DNA of 64,000 nucleotides from Pseudacidovorax sp. NFM-22 (lineage in GTDB: Bacteria; Pseudomonadota; Gammaproteobacteria; Burkholderiales; Burkholderiaceae_C). Positions 25,715 through 33,438 of the stretch are shown in pieces. The stretch is from assembly GCF_021401245.1 (NCBI RefSeq), contig NZ_JACBFY010000002.1, positions 682,001 through 746,000 on the forward strand. The letters are read 5' to 3'. Position 1 is the first letter of the stretch; every line of letters begins with the position of its first letter. The notes under the pieces are model-generated. The model did no database searches. It was given only the letters and a program-made list of their open reading frames with translations, and had not been told where the DNA came from. The translations under genes and the position numbers were made by a program.

Positions 25715-26872
25715 ATGATCCGCGATCCCCAGACCTTGGAGGCGCTGCTGGACAGCGTCCAACGCTTCGTGCGCGAGCGCCTCGTGCCCGCCGAAGACAC
25801 CGTGGAGCGCACGGACAACGTGCCCGCCGACATCGTGCAGGACATGCGCGCGCTGGGCCTGTTCGGCCTGTCGATCCCCGAGCAGCACGGCGGGCTGGGC
25901 CTGACCATGGAAGAGGAGGCGCGGGTGCTGTTCGCGCTGTGCCAGACCTCGCCGGCCTTCCGCTCGGTGATCGGCACCAACGTGGGCATCGGCTCGCAGG
26001 GCATCCTGATCGACGGCACGCCCGAGCAGCAGCGCGACTGGCTGCCGCGGCTGGCCAGCGGCGAGCTGATCGCCTCCTTCGCGCTGACCGAGCCCGAGGC
26101 CGGCTCGGACGCCGCCTCGCTGCGCACCACCGCCATCCGCGACGGCGACCACTACGTGGTCAACGGCAGCAAGCGCTACATCACCAACGCGCCGCATGCG
26201 GGCATGTTCACGCTCATGGCCCGCACCGATCCGCAGGACAAGGGCGCGGGCGGCATCTCGGCCTTCATCGTCGACGCGCGCACGCCGGGCATCCGATTCG
26301 GCAAGCCCGACCGCAAGATGGGCCAGCGCGGCGCCCACACCTGTGACGTGCTCTTCGACGACGTGCGGGTGCCGGCCGCCAACCTGATCGGCGGCCGCGA
26401 GGGCCAGGGCTTCCGCACCGCCATGAAGGTGCTGGAGAAGGGCCGCATCCACATCGCGGCGGTGGCGGTGGGCCTGGCGCGGCGCATCCTGCGCGATGCG
26501 CTGGCCTATGCCATGGACCGCCGGCAGTTCGGCCAGCCGGTGGCCGACTTCCAGCTGGTGCAGGCCCTGCTGGCCGACAGCCAGGCCGAGCTGTTCGCCG
26601 CCGAGTCGATGACGCTGGAGGCCGCGCGTCGCCGCGACGACGGCCTGCCGGTGGCCATCGAGGCGTCGAGCGCCAAGATGTTCGCCACCGAGGCCTGCGG
26701 CCGCATCGCCGACCGCGCGGTGCAGATCCTGGGCGGTGCGGGCTACATGGCCGAGTACGGCATCGAGCGCTTCTACCGCGACGTGCGGCTGCTGCGCCTG
26801 TACGAGGGCACCACGCAGATCCAGCAGATCATCATCGCGCGGGCCATGGCGCGGGACGGGCGCGTGGCCTGA
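25715..26872 (+). CDS. Acyl-CoA dehydrogenase (canonical)
   Basis: 385 residues. Motifs: ASFALTEPEAGSDAASLRTTA, YVVNGSKRYITNAPHAG, DRRQFGQPVADFQLVQALLAD and the C-terminal LYEGTTQIQQIIIARAM with the catalytic Glu-364. All canonical, unlike the dehydrogenase at 14826. Introduces the first double bond of an acyl-CoA. Last gene of the plus-strand run; ends 25 bp from the convergent LysR gene. Confidence 0.94.
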   Translation: MIRDPQTLEALLDSVQRFVRERLVPAEDTVERTDNVPADIVQDMRALGLFGLSIPEQHGGLGLTMEEEARVLFALCQTSPAFRSVIGTNVGIGSQGILIDGTPEQQRDWLPRLASGELIASFALTEPEAGSDAASLRTTAIRDGDHYVVNGSKRYITNAPHAGMFTLMARTDPQDKGAGGISAFIVDARTPGIRFGKPDRKMGQRGAHTCDVLFDDVRVPAANLIGGREGQGFRTAMKVLEKGRIHIAAVAVGLARRILRDALAYAMDRRQFGQPVADFQLVQALLADSQAELFAAESMTLEAARRRDDGLPVAIEASSAKMFATEACGRIADRAVQILGGAGYMAEYGIERFYRDVRLLRLYEGTTQIQQIIIARAMARDGRVA

Positions 26873-26896
26873 AGGAAGACCGCGACGCCGGCTGCC

Positions 26897-27811
26897 TCAG
26901 TCGGGGTCGAGCCGGCCCTGCGCGTCGGCCACCAGCAGCGCCACCAGCTCCTGCGCGAAGGCCGGCAGCGTCTCGCGCCGGCGCATGCAGATCTGCATCT
27001 CGCGCACCGACCACGCGTCCGACAGCGGCACGATGCCGATGGCCATGGCCTGCGCATGGCGGCTGGCGGCCGATTCGGGCAGCACGCCCACGCCCACGCC
27101 GGAGGCGATCATGCGGCAGGCGGTCTCGAAGTTACCCACCTGGATGCGCTGCTTGATGGGCTTGTGAAGCTGGTCGCTGGCCTGCCGCAGGAAGGCGTGG
27201 ATGGCACTGGATTCGTGCAGGCCCACGTGGTCGAAGGCCAGCGTGTCGGCGAAGTCGATCTGCGCCTCGGCCTGCAGCGCATGGCCCTGCGGCACCACCA
27301 GCACCAGCCGGTCGCGGCGGTAGGGCAGCGTCTCCAGGTCCTCGGTGCGCACCAGGCCGGCCACGATGCCGATGTCGGTCTGGCCGTCCATCACCGCACG
27401 CACGATGTCGTGCGACAGGCGCTCGCGCAGGTCGATGTTGACGTCGGGGTTGCGCCGCAGGAAGTGCCGCAGCACCGGCGGCAGGAATTCGCTGAGCGAG
27501 GTGGTGTTGGCGAACACCCGCACATGGCCCTTGATGCCGCGCACGTATTCCTGCATGTCGCCGCGCAGGTGCTCGATCTGGCCCAGCACGGCGCGGGCAT
27601 GCGTCACCAGCGCCTGGCCGGGCGGCGTGAGCGTCACGCCCTGGTTGGTGCGGAAGAGCAGCTTGGTGCCGATGCTCTCCTCCAGGTTCTTGATGCGGGT
27701 GCTGGCCGCGGGCAGCGAGATGAAGGACAGCTCCGCGCCGCGCGTCATGCTGTTGGCGTCGGCGATGTGCACCATCAGGCGCAGGTCCACCAGGTCGAAG
27801 TGCATGGCCAT
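26897..27811 (-). CDS. LysR-family regulator
   Basis: 304 residues; start MAMHFDLVDLRLMVHIADANS at 27811 (a second Met two codons later is possible). HTH MTRGAELSFISLPAASTRIKNLEESIG, effector domain GIVAGLVRTEDLETLPYRRDRLVLVV and GVGVGVLPESAA. Divergent from the CaiB-type CoA-transferase gene; a 7-bp inverted repeat lies between. Probably regulates that gene and perhaps the convergent catabolic run. Confidence 0.92.
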   Translation of the reverse strand: MAMHFDLVDLRLMVHIADANSMTRGAELSFISLPAASTRIKNLEESIGTKLLFRTNQGVTLTPPGQALVTHARAVLGQIEHLRGDMQEYVRGIKGHVRVFANTTSLSEFLPPVLRHFLRRNPDVNIDLRERLSHDIVRAVMDGQTDIGIVAGLVRTEDLETLPYRRDRLVLVVPQGHALQAEAQIDFADTLAFDHVGLHESSAIHAFLRQASDQLHKPIKQRIQVGNFETACRMIASGVGVGVLPESAASRHAQAMAIGIVPLSDAWSVREMQICMRRRETLPAFAQELVALLVADAQGRLDPD

Positions 27812-27861
27812 GGGCGGGCATTCTAGGAAGGGCGTTGGACGCGCCGGCCCCGCCCGCCTCG

Positions 27862-27880
27862 GTGGAAGCCCGCCTTCCAC
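27862..27880. promoter_or_regulatory. Inverted repeat between LysR and CoA-transferase genes
   Basis: GTGGAAG (27862-27868) and CTTCCAC (27874-27880) flank a CCCGC centre, in the 146-bp divergent intergenic region. It may be the LysR operator, but similar words occur near 16102-16140, so a dispersed repeat is the alternative. Confidence 0.4.
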
Positions 27881-27957
27881 AAATGAGAAGCGGCCCGGCC
27901 GCCGCCGCCCGTAGCATGGGCCGGCGGCCTGCCCTGCGCCGTGGAGACAAGCCTGCG

Positions 27958-29238
27958 ATGACCCTTGCCCCGACGCCTGCCCCCGAAGCGCCTGCCGGCG
28001 CGCTGTCGCACCTGCGGGTGCTGGACCTCTCGCGCGTGCTGGCCGGCCCCTGGTGCACGCAGAACCTGGCCGACCTGGGCGCCGACGTCATCAAGATCGA
28101 GAAGCCCGGCGAAGGCGACGACACCCGCCGCTGGGGACCGCCCTTCTTCGCCGACGCGACCGGCCAGCCCACCGACCAGGCCTGCTACTTCGCCGCCTGC
28201 AACCGCAACAAGCGCTCGGTCACGGTGGACATGGCCACCGCCGAGGGCCAGCAGCTGATCCGCGCGCTGGCGGCGCAGAGCGACGTGGTGGTGGAGAACT
28301 TCAAGACCGGCGGCTTGGCGCGCTACGGGCTCGACTACGCCAGCCTGTCGGCGCTGAACCCGCGGCTCGTCTACTGCTCGGTCACCGGCTTCGGCCACAC
28401 CGGCCCCTATGCGCCGCGCGCCGGCTACGACCTGCTGGTGCAGGCCATGAGCGGCCTGATGAGCGTGACCGGCCGCCCGGACGACGCGCCCGGCGGCGGG
28501 CCGCTGCGGGTGGGCGTGGCGGTGATCGACCTGTTCACCGGCATGTACGCCACCACCGCCATCCTGGGCGCGCTGGAGGCGCGCCACCGCACCGGCCGCG
28601 GCCAGCACATCGACATGGCGCTGATGGACGTGGCCATGGCCGTGCTGGCCAACCAGGGTGCGGGCTACCTCAACAGCGGCCAGGTGCCGGGCCGCCTGGG
28701 CAACAGCCATCCCAGCGTGGTGCCCTACCAGGACTTCCCGACCGCCGACGGGCGCATGCTGCTGGCCATCGGCAACGACGGGCAGTTCGCCCGCTTCTGC
28801 ACCGCCGCCGGCACCGGCTGGGCGCAGGAGCCGCGCTTTGCTACCAACGCGGCGCGGGTGGTGCACCGTGCGGCGCTGGTCCCGCGGATGGAAGCCGTGA
28901 CGCGCCAGCGCCCCACGGCCGACTGGATCGCGCTGCTGGAGGACAAGGCCGTGCCCTGCGGGGCGATCAACGACATCGGCCAGGCCTTCGCCGACCCGCA
29001 GGCCCGGGCCCGCGGCCTCGCGGTGACGCAGCGTCGCTATGCCGAGGGGGAACGCCCGGACGGCGAGGCGGTGGACCGCGTGGTCACGGCCGCCAGCCCG
29101 CTGCGGTTGTCGGACACGCCGCCGACGCTGCGCCATGCGCCGCCGGCCCTGGGCCAGCACACCGACGCCGTGCTGGCCGAGCGCCTGGGCCTGGGCGCCG
29201 GGGACATCGCCAGGCTGCGCGCCCGCGGCGTGGTCTGA
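27958..29238 (+). CDS. CaiB/BaiF family CoA-transferase (type III)
   Basis: 426 residues; start MTLAPTPAPEAPAGALSHLRVLDLSRVLAGP after GGAGACAAG. Family III motifs: LDLSRVLAGPWCTQNLADLGADVIKIE, RNKRSVTVDM, TGFGHTGPYAPRAGYD and VAVIDLFTGMYA with the likely catalytic Asp-191 that forms an acyl anhydride. Transfers CoA between carboxylic acids. May activate the block's substrate as an alternative to the ligase at 21547. Ends in a region of extragenic repeats. Confidence 0.92.
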   Translation: MTLAPTPAPEAPAGALSHLRVLDLSRVLAGPWCTQNLADLGADVIKIEKPGEGDDTRRWGPPFFADATGQPTDQACYFAACNRNKRSVTVDMATAEGQQLIRALAAQSDVVVENFKTGGLARYGLDYASLSALNPRLVYCSVTGFGHTGPYAPRAGYDLLVQAMSGLMSVTGRPDDAPGGGPLRVGVAVIDLFTGMYATTAILGALEARHRTGRGQHIDMALMDVAMAVLANQGAGYLNSGQVPGRLGNSHPSVVPYQDFPTADGRMLLAIGNDGQFARFCTAAGTGWAQEPRFATNAARVVHRAALVPRMEAVTRQRPTADWIALLEDKAVPCGAINDIGQAFADPQARARGLAVTQRRYAEGERPDGEAVDRVVTAASPLRLSDTPPTLRHAPPALGQHTDAVLAERLGLGAGDIARLRARGVV

Positions 29239-29300
29239 GCGCCTGGAAGAAGGCCGTTCAGCCCCACGCCCGTCAGTTCACCAAAGTCCTTTCGGGCTGA

Positions 29301-29343
29301 GCTTGTCGAAGCCTGGCGCAAGCCCTTCGACCCTTCGACAAGC
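29301..29343. repeat. Inverted repeat GCTTGTCGAAG / CTTCGACAAGC
   Basis: 11-bp perfect arms at 29301-29311 and 29333-29343 in the gap between convergent genes. A diverged relative (CTTCGGCAAGCTCAGCCTGG) lies near 47039. This looks like a dispersed extragenic repeat; it may also stop transcription from both sides, though no T-run is present. Confidence 0.65.
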
Positions 29344-29395
29344 GCAGGACAGGCCAGGCTCGGGGCCAGCGGGTCCACCGGCTGGCTGGGGCCGT

Positions 29396-30346
29396 TCAGC
29401 CTGCGGTGACCTGCGCCTCCAGCGCGTCGACGAACAGCGCCGGCACGTCGCAGCCGGTCTGGTCGTGGATCTCCTGGAAGCAGGTGGGGCTGGTGACGTT
29501 GATCTCGGTGAGCGAGCCGCCGATCACGTCCAGGCCGATCAGCAGCAGGCCGCGCGCGAAGAGCTTCGGGCCGATGGCCTCGGCGATGCGGCGGTCGTCG
29601 GCCGACAGCGGCTGGGCCACGCCCTTGCCGCCGGCCGCCAGGTTGCCGCGCACTTCCGTGCCCTGCGGGATGCGCGCCAGGCAGTAAGGCACCGGCTGGC
29701 CGGCGATCACCAGCACGCGCTTGTCGCCCTGGCTGATCTCGGGCACGAAGCGCTGGACCATGATCGTCTCGGCGCCGCCCTTGTTGAGCGTCTCGATGAT
29801 GGAGCCGAGGTTCAGCGCGTCCTGCTTGACGCGGAAGATGCCCATGCCGCCCATGCCGTCCAGCGGCTTGAGGATGATGTCGCCGTGCTCCGCATGGAAG
29901 GCGCGCACCGCCGCGTCGCTGCGCGTGACCAGCGTGGGCGTGGTGAATTCCGGGAACTCCATGATCGCCAGCTTTTCCGGGTGGTCGCGCAGCGCCCGGG
30001 GCTTGTTGACCACGCGCGCGCCCTCGCGCTCGGCCTGCTCCAGCAGGTGGGTGGCGTAGATGTACTCGGCGTCGAAGGGCGGGTCCTTGCGCATGAGCAC
30101 GGCGTCGAAGTCCTTCAGGGCCGCGCGCTCGCGCACGTCCACCGTGTACCAGTCCTTGGCATCGCCGGTCAGGGTGATGCGCAGCACCTCGGCCTCGACC
30201 GCGCCGCCGGAGCGCCAGCCCAGGTCCTGCGGCAGGCAGGCGGCGATGCGGTGGCCGCGGCGCTGGGCCTCGCGCATCATCGAGAAGGTGGTGTCCTTGT
30301 AGGTCTTGAACAGGTCGAGCGGATCGGCGACGAAGAGGAAGTTCAT
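29396..30346 (-). CDS. gshB: Glutathione synthetase
   Basis: 316 residues; start MNFLFVADPLDLFKTYKDTTFSMM at 30346. ATP-grasp GshB family: MRKDPPFDAEYIYATHLLE, NKPRALRDHPEKLAIMEFPEFTTPTLVT, ILKPLDGMGGMGIF, VQRFVPEISQGDKRVLV, and GLDVIGGSLTEINVTSPTCFQEI. Joins gamma-glutamylcysteine and glycine with ATP in the cytoplasm. Length is normal. Its start overlaps the stop of the upstream benE (ATGA, 30343-30346), an unusual partner; gshA is not next to it. Confidence 0.96.
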   Translation of the reverse strand: MNFLFVADPLDLFKTYKDTTFSMMREAQRRGHRIAACLPQDLGWRSGGAVEAEVLRITLTGDAKDWYTVDVRERAALKDFDAVLMRKDPPFDAEYIYATHLLEQAEREGARVVNKPRALRDHPEKLAIMEFPEFTTPTLVTRSDAAVRAFHAEHGDIILKPLDGMGGMGIFRVKQDALNLGSIIETLNKGGAETIMVQRFVPEISQGDKRVLVIAGQPVPYCLARIPQGTEVRGNLAAGGKGVAQPLSADDRRIAEAIGPKLFARGLLLIGLDVIGGSLTEINVTSPTCFQEIHDQTGCDVPALFVDALEAQVTAG

Positions 30347-31599
30347 GATGGCTTGTGCGTGTTGTCGTGGCCGCCCTGGCGGGCGTCCAGCCTGATCTTG
30401 CAGGCAGGCGCGATGTCCTTGCCGGCGGGGGCCTTTGGCCGGCCGGCCCGCTGCACCAGCAGCGCGGCCGCGCCGGCCACCACGCCCCAGAAGGCCGAGC
30501 CGATGCCGAAGAGAGTCACGCCCGAAAGCGTGACCAGGAAGGTGATGAGCGCCGCCTCGCGGTGCGCCTCGTCGCGCAGGGCCGTGGCCAGCCCGCCGCC
30601 GATGGTGGACAGCAGCGCCAGCCCGGCGATGGCCGCCACCAGTTCCTTGGGAAAGGCGGTGAGCAGGCCCGCCACCGCCGCGCCGAAGCAGCCGATCAGC
30701 ACGTAGATGAGGCCGCAGCACACGGCGGCGGTGTAGCGCTTGTGCGGGTCTTCATGCGCCTCGCGGCCCATGCAGATGGCGGCGGTGATGGCGCTCAGGT
30801 TGAGCGCATAGCCGCCGAAGGGCGCCAGCAGCAGCGTGGCCACACCGGTGAGCGTGATGAGCTTGCTGATGGGCATGTCGTAGCCGGCGGCGCGGATGGC
30901 GGCCACCCCCGGGAGGTTCTGCGAGGCCATGGTCACGACGAAGAGCGGCAGCGCCAGGCTGACGGCCGCCTGCCAGCCGAACTGCGGCATCGTGAAGACC
31001 GGCATGGCCAGCGTGAAATGCACCGTGCTCCACGCCAGTTGGCCGCGTACGGCCGCATAGGCGATGGCCACCGCCAGCGTCAGCGGCACGGCGTAGCGCG
31101 GCAGCCAGCGCTTGCCCGCCAGGTAGGTCGCCAGCATCAGCAGCACCAGCGGCAGCGCCGTCTGCGCCGCCGTGAAGGCCGACAGGCCGAAGCGCGCCAG
31201 CACGCCCGCCAGCAGGGCCGAGGCGATGGCCATGGGGATGCGGTTCATCACCCGCTCGAACCAGCCGGTGGCACCGGCCAGCGTGATGAGCGCGGCGCAG
31301 ACGATGAAGGCGCCCACCGCCTCGCCCATCGAATAGCCCGCGCCGGCGGTGGCCAGCACGGCCGCGCCGGGCGTGCTCCAGGCCACCATCACTGGCTTGC
31401 GCAGCCACAGCGACGGGATGGCGGTGGCCAGGCCCATGCCGAGGCCCAGCGCCCACATCCAGGAGGCGATCTGGGCGGAATCGGCGCCGAAGGCCTGCGC
31501 GGCCTGGAACACGATGGCCACCGAACTGGTGAAGCCCACCAGCACGGCGACGAAGCCGGCGGTGAAGGCGGGCAGGTTGACATCCCGGAAGAAACGCAT
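30343..31599 (-). CDS. benE: BenE-family (benzoate/H+ symporter-like) membrane transporter
   Basis: 418 residues; ATG at 31599 chosen (MRFFRDVNLPAFTAGFVAVLVGFTSSVAIVFQAAQAFGA); longer frame upstream runs through repeats. About 12 hydrophobic helices. BenE motifs VMVAWSTPGAAVLATAG and FGGYALNLSAITAAICMG are clear. Imports benzoate or another aromatic acid in characterised relatives, though benzoate catabolic genes are absent here. Directly overlaps gshB downstream. Confidence 0.9.
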   Translation of the reverse strand: MRFFRDVNLPAFTAGFVAVLVGFTSSVAIVFQAAQAFGADSAQIASWMWALGLGMGLATAIPSLWLRKPVMVAWSTPGAAVLATAGAGYSMGEAVGAFIVCAALITLAGATGWFERVMNRIPMAIASALLAGVLARFGLSAFTAAQTALPLVLLMLATYLAGKRWLPRYAVPLTLAVAIAYAAVRGQLAWSTVHFTLAMPVFTMPQFGWQAAVSLALPLFVVTMASQNLPGVAAIRAAGYDMPISKLITLTGVATLLLAPFGGYALNLSAITAAICMGREAHEDPHKRYTAAVCCGLIYVLIGCFGAAVAGLLTAFPKELVAAIAGLALLSTIGGGLATALRDEAHREAALITFLVTLSGVTLFGIGSAFWGVVAGAAALLVQRAGRPKAPAGKDIAPACKIRLDARQGGHDNTHKPS

Positions 31600-32038
31600 A
31601 GCCGGCGATTGTGCCGGGCGGGCGTCAGGGGCGCGGCGGGCGGCCCCCTCTCCCCCAACCCCTCTCCCGCGAGGGGAGAGGGGCGGACACGGGCACGTCC
31701 ATGGGTCCCGCCACGCGGCATGGCCTGACTCCCTCTCCCCGCGGGAGAGGATGGGGAAAGGGGCGGACACGGGCACGCCCATGGGTTCCGCCACGCGGCA
31801 CGGCTTGGCTCCCTCTCCCCGCGGGAGAGGATGGGGAAAGGGGTGGACACGGGCACGCCCATGGGTTCCGCCACGCTGCACGGCCCGGCACCCTCTCCCC
31901 TCGCGGGAGAGGGTGGGGGAGCGGGGGCAAAGGCGCCCACGACTCGACCCGGACCGCATGCGGCCCGACACTGCCTCATCCCGCCGGGCACGTGGCTTGC
32001 ACGCGCCCACCCCTTTTCGTCCAAGCACCGAGCCCCCC
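31600..32038. other. Intergenic region, 439 bp, repeat-filled
   Basis: No coding region is supported between the divergent benE and SnoaL-like genes. About 31650-31930 is occupied by palindromic units, three of which form an exact 80-bp tandem; the remaining ~100 bp (31930-32038) shows no clear promoter elements. Confidence 0.75.
31664..31926. repeat. 80-bp tandem repeat built on an extragenic palindrome
   Basis: CCCTCTCCCC starts at 31731, 31811 and 31891, and GGG(C/T)GGACACGGGCACG at 31681, 31761 and 31841: an exact 80-bp period. Each unit joins the CCCTCTCC...GGAGAGG palindrome to a GGACACGGGCACGCCCATGG-type segment that ends in CCGCCACG(C)TGCACGG-like bases. Copies differ at few positions. 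The outermost palindromes carry the longer CTCGCGGGAG core seen elsewhere. Confidence 0.88.
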
Positions 32039-32455
32039 ATGACGACCACCGCCCCGCCCACCACCCCCGCCGAGATCGTGGACGAGTTCCTGCGACTCGT
32101 GATGATTCCCGACCCCGCCTCGGCCTCGCGCTACACCGCGCCGGACATCCGCATCCGCTTCACCGGCAACCGTCCGATGACGGCACCGGGCGACACCTCG
32201 GCCTTCAACGCCCAGCGCTACGCCTGGGTCAAGAAGAAGATCGAGCGCACCGAGCCGGTGGCCGGCGGCACCGAGGACGAGACCGTGGTCTACAGCCTGG
32301 GCACGCTCTACGGCGCCTGGCCCGACGGCACGGCCTTCGAGGGCAACCGCTACGTGGACCGCTACGTGGTGCGCCGCGGCCTGATCGTGCAGATGGACGT
32401 GTGGAACGACAGCGCCGAATGGCTGCTGGTGCGCGCCGGCCTGGCCACGCTGTGA
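32039..32455 (+). CDS. SnoaL-like/NTF2-fold protein
   Basis: 138 residues; start MTTTAPPTTPAEIVDEFLRLVMIPDPASASRY. The pattern of an N-terminal helix, a RIRFTGNRPM strand, a Trp-containing helix and the repeated strands TVVYSLGTLYGAWPDGTAFEGNRYVDRYVVRRGLIVQMDVWND fits the NTF2/SnoaL fold. Such proteins are isomerases, hydrolases or unknown. The polysaccharide deacetylase gene follows after 11 bp, so they probably share a transcript and substrate. Confidence 0.8.
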   Translation: MTTTAPPTTPAEIVDEFLRLVMIPDPASASRYTAPDIRIRFTGNRPMTAPGDTSAFNAQRYAWVKKKIERTEPVAGGTEDETVVYSLGTLYGAWPDGTAFEGNRYVDRYVVRRGLIVQMDVWNDSAEWLLVRAGLATL

Positions 32456-32466
32456 GCCGACTGCCG

Positions 32467-33414
32467 ATGACCGCACCGCACGACCCCGCCCGCACCCGCT
32501 GGCCCGAGCGCCTGCCCGGGCATGACCGCTTCGACTACCGGCCCATCACCCGCCGCCACGACTACGTCTGGCCCAATGGCGCGCGGCTGGCGGTGTACCT
32601 GGGCTTCAACATCGAGCACTTCGCCTTCGGCGACGGCCTGGGCGCCTGCATCGGCCCGGCCTCGCCGCATCCCGACGTGCTCAACCACGGCTGGCGCGAA
32701 TACGGCAACCGCGTGGGGGCCTGGCGCTGCCTGGAGCTCTTCGACCAGCTGGGCCTGCCCACGGGCACGCTGATCAACACCGCCCTGTACGACCACTGCC
32801 CCGAACTCGTGCAGGCCTTCGCGGCCCGCGGCGACGAGCTGATCGGCCACGGCCACAGCAATGCCGAGCGCCAGGGCCAGCTGTCGGAGGACGAGGAACG
32901 CGCCCTGCTGCAGCGCTGCCGCGACCGCATCGCACGCGAGAGCGGCCAGGCGCCGGCCGGCTGGCTGTCGCCGTGGATCTCGGAGAGCCACCTCACGCCC
33001 GACCTGCTGGCCCAGACGGGCTACGGCTACACCCTCAACTGGTGCCACGACGACCAGCCCCTGCGCATGCGCACCCGCGGCGGCGGGCGGCTGTGGGCCG
33101 TGCCCTATCCGCAGGAGCTCAACGACATTCCCATGATCGTGGCGCGCCAGATGGACTCGCGGGCCTTCTGCGACATGGTGGTGGACAACTTCGAGGAGAT
33201 GCTCACCCAGTCGCAGGCGCAGCCGCTGGTGATGGGCCTGGCGCTGCATCCGTACATCGTGGGCCAGCCCTACCGGCTGCGGCACCTGCGCGAGGTGCTG
33301 GGCCACCTGGCCCGTGCGCGCGACGAAGGCCGCGTGTGGTTCACCACGCCCGGCGCCATCGCGCGGCACATGGAGGCTGTGGCCGCGGATGCGCCGGCGG
33401 GGGCCTTCGACTGA
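32467..33414 (+). CDS. Polysaccharide deacetylase family protein (PuuE/allantoinase-like)
   Basis: 315 residues. NodB-type fold of the PuuE-like subgroup: YVWPNGARLAVYLGFNIEHFAFG, HPDVLNHGWREYGNRVGAWRCLELFDQLGLPTGTLIN, ELIGHGHSNAERQ with the metal-site His residues, GWLSPWISESHLTPDLLAQTGYGY and LALHPYIVGQPYR. Members hydrolyse C-N bonds, including allantoin in PuuE. No ureide genes are near, so the substrate is open. Confidence 0.88.
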   Translation: MTAPHDPARTRWPERLPGHDRFDYRPITRRHDYVWPNGARLAVYLGFNIEHFAFGDGLGACIGPASPHPDVLNHGWREYGNRVGAWRCLELFDQLGLPTGTLINTALYDHCPELVQAFAARGDELIGHGHSNAERQGQLSEDEERALLQRCRDRIARESGQAPAGWLSPWISESHLTPDLLAQTGYGYTLNWCHDDQPLRMRTRGGGRLWAVPYPQELNDIPMIVARQMDSRAFCDMVVDNFEEMLTQSQAQPLVMGLALHPYIVGQPYRLRHLREVLGHLARARDEGRVWFTTPGAIARHMEAVAADAPAGAFD

Positions 33415-33438
33415 AGGCCGGCCGGCGCGCCCGGGCGT

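Noticed and set aside
11212-29238. Complete itaconate degradation cluster
   Set aside because: A CaiB-type transferase and HTD2-like hydratase are present, but no citramalyl-CoA lyase (CitE-like) gene was found.
31664-31926. CRISPR-like array
   Set aside because: The 80-bp units are contiguous tandem copies, with no distinct repeat/spacer alternation and no cas genes.
31600-32064. N-terminal extension of BenE by 155 codons
   Set aside because: The extra codons translate the 80-bp tandem repeat; the family N-terminus fits the ATG at 31599.
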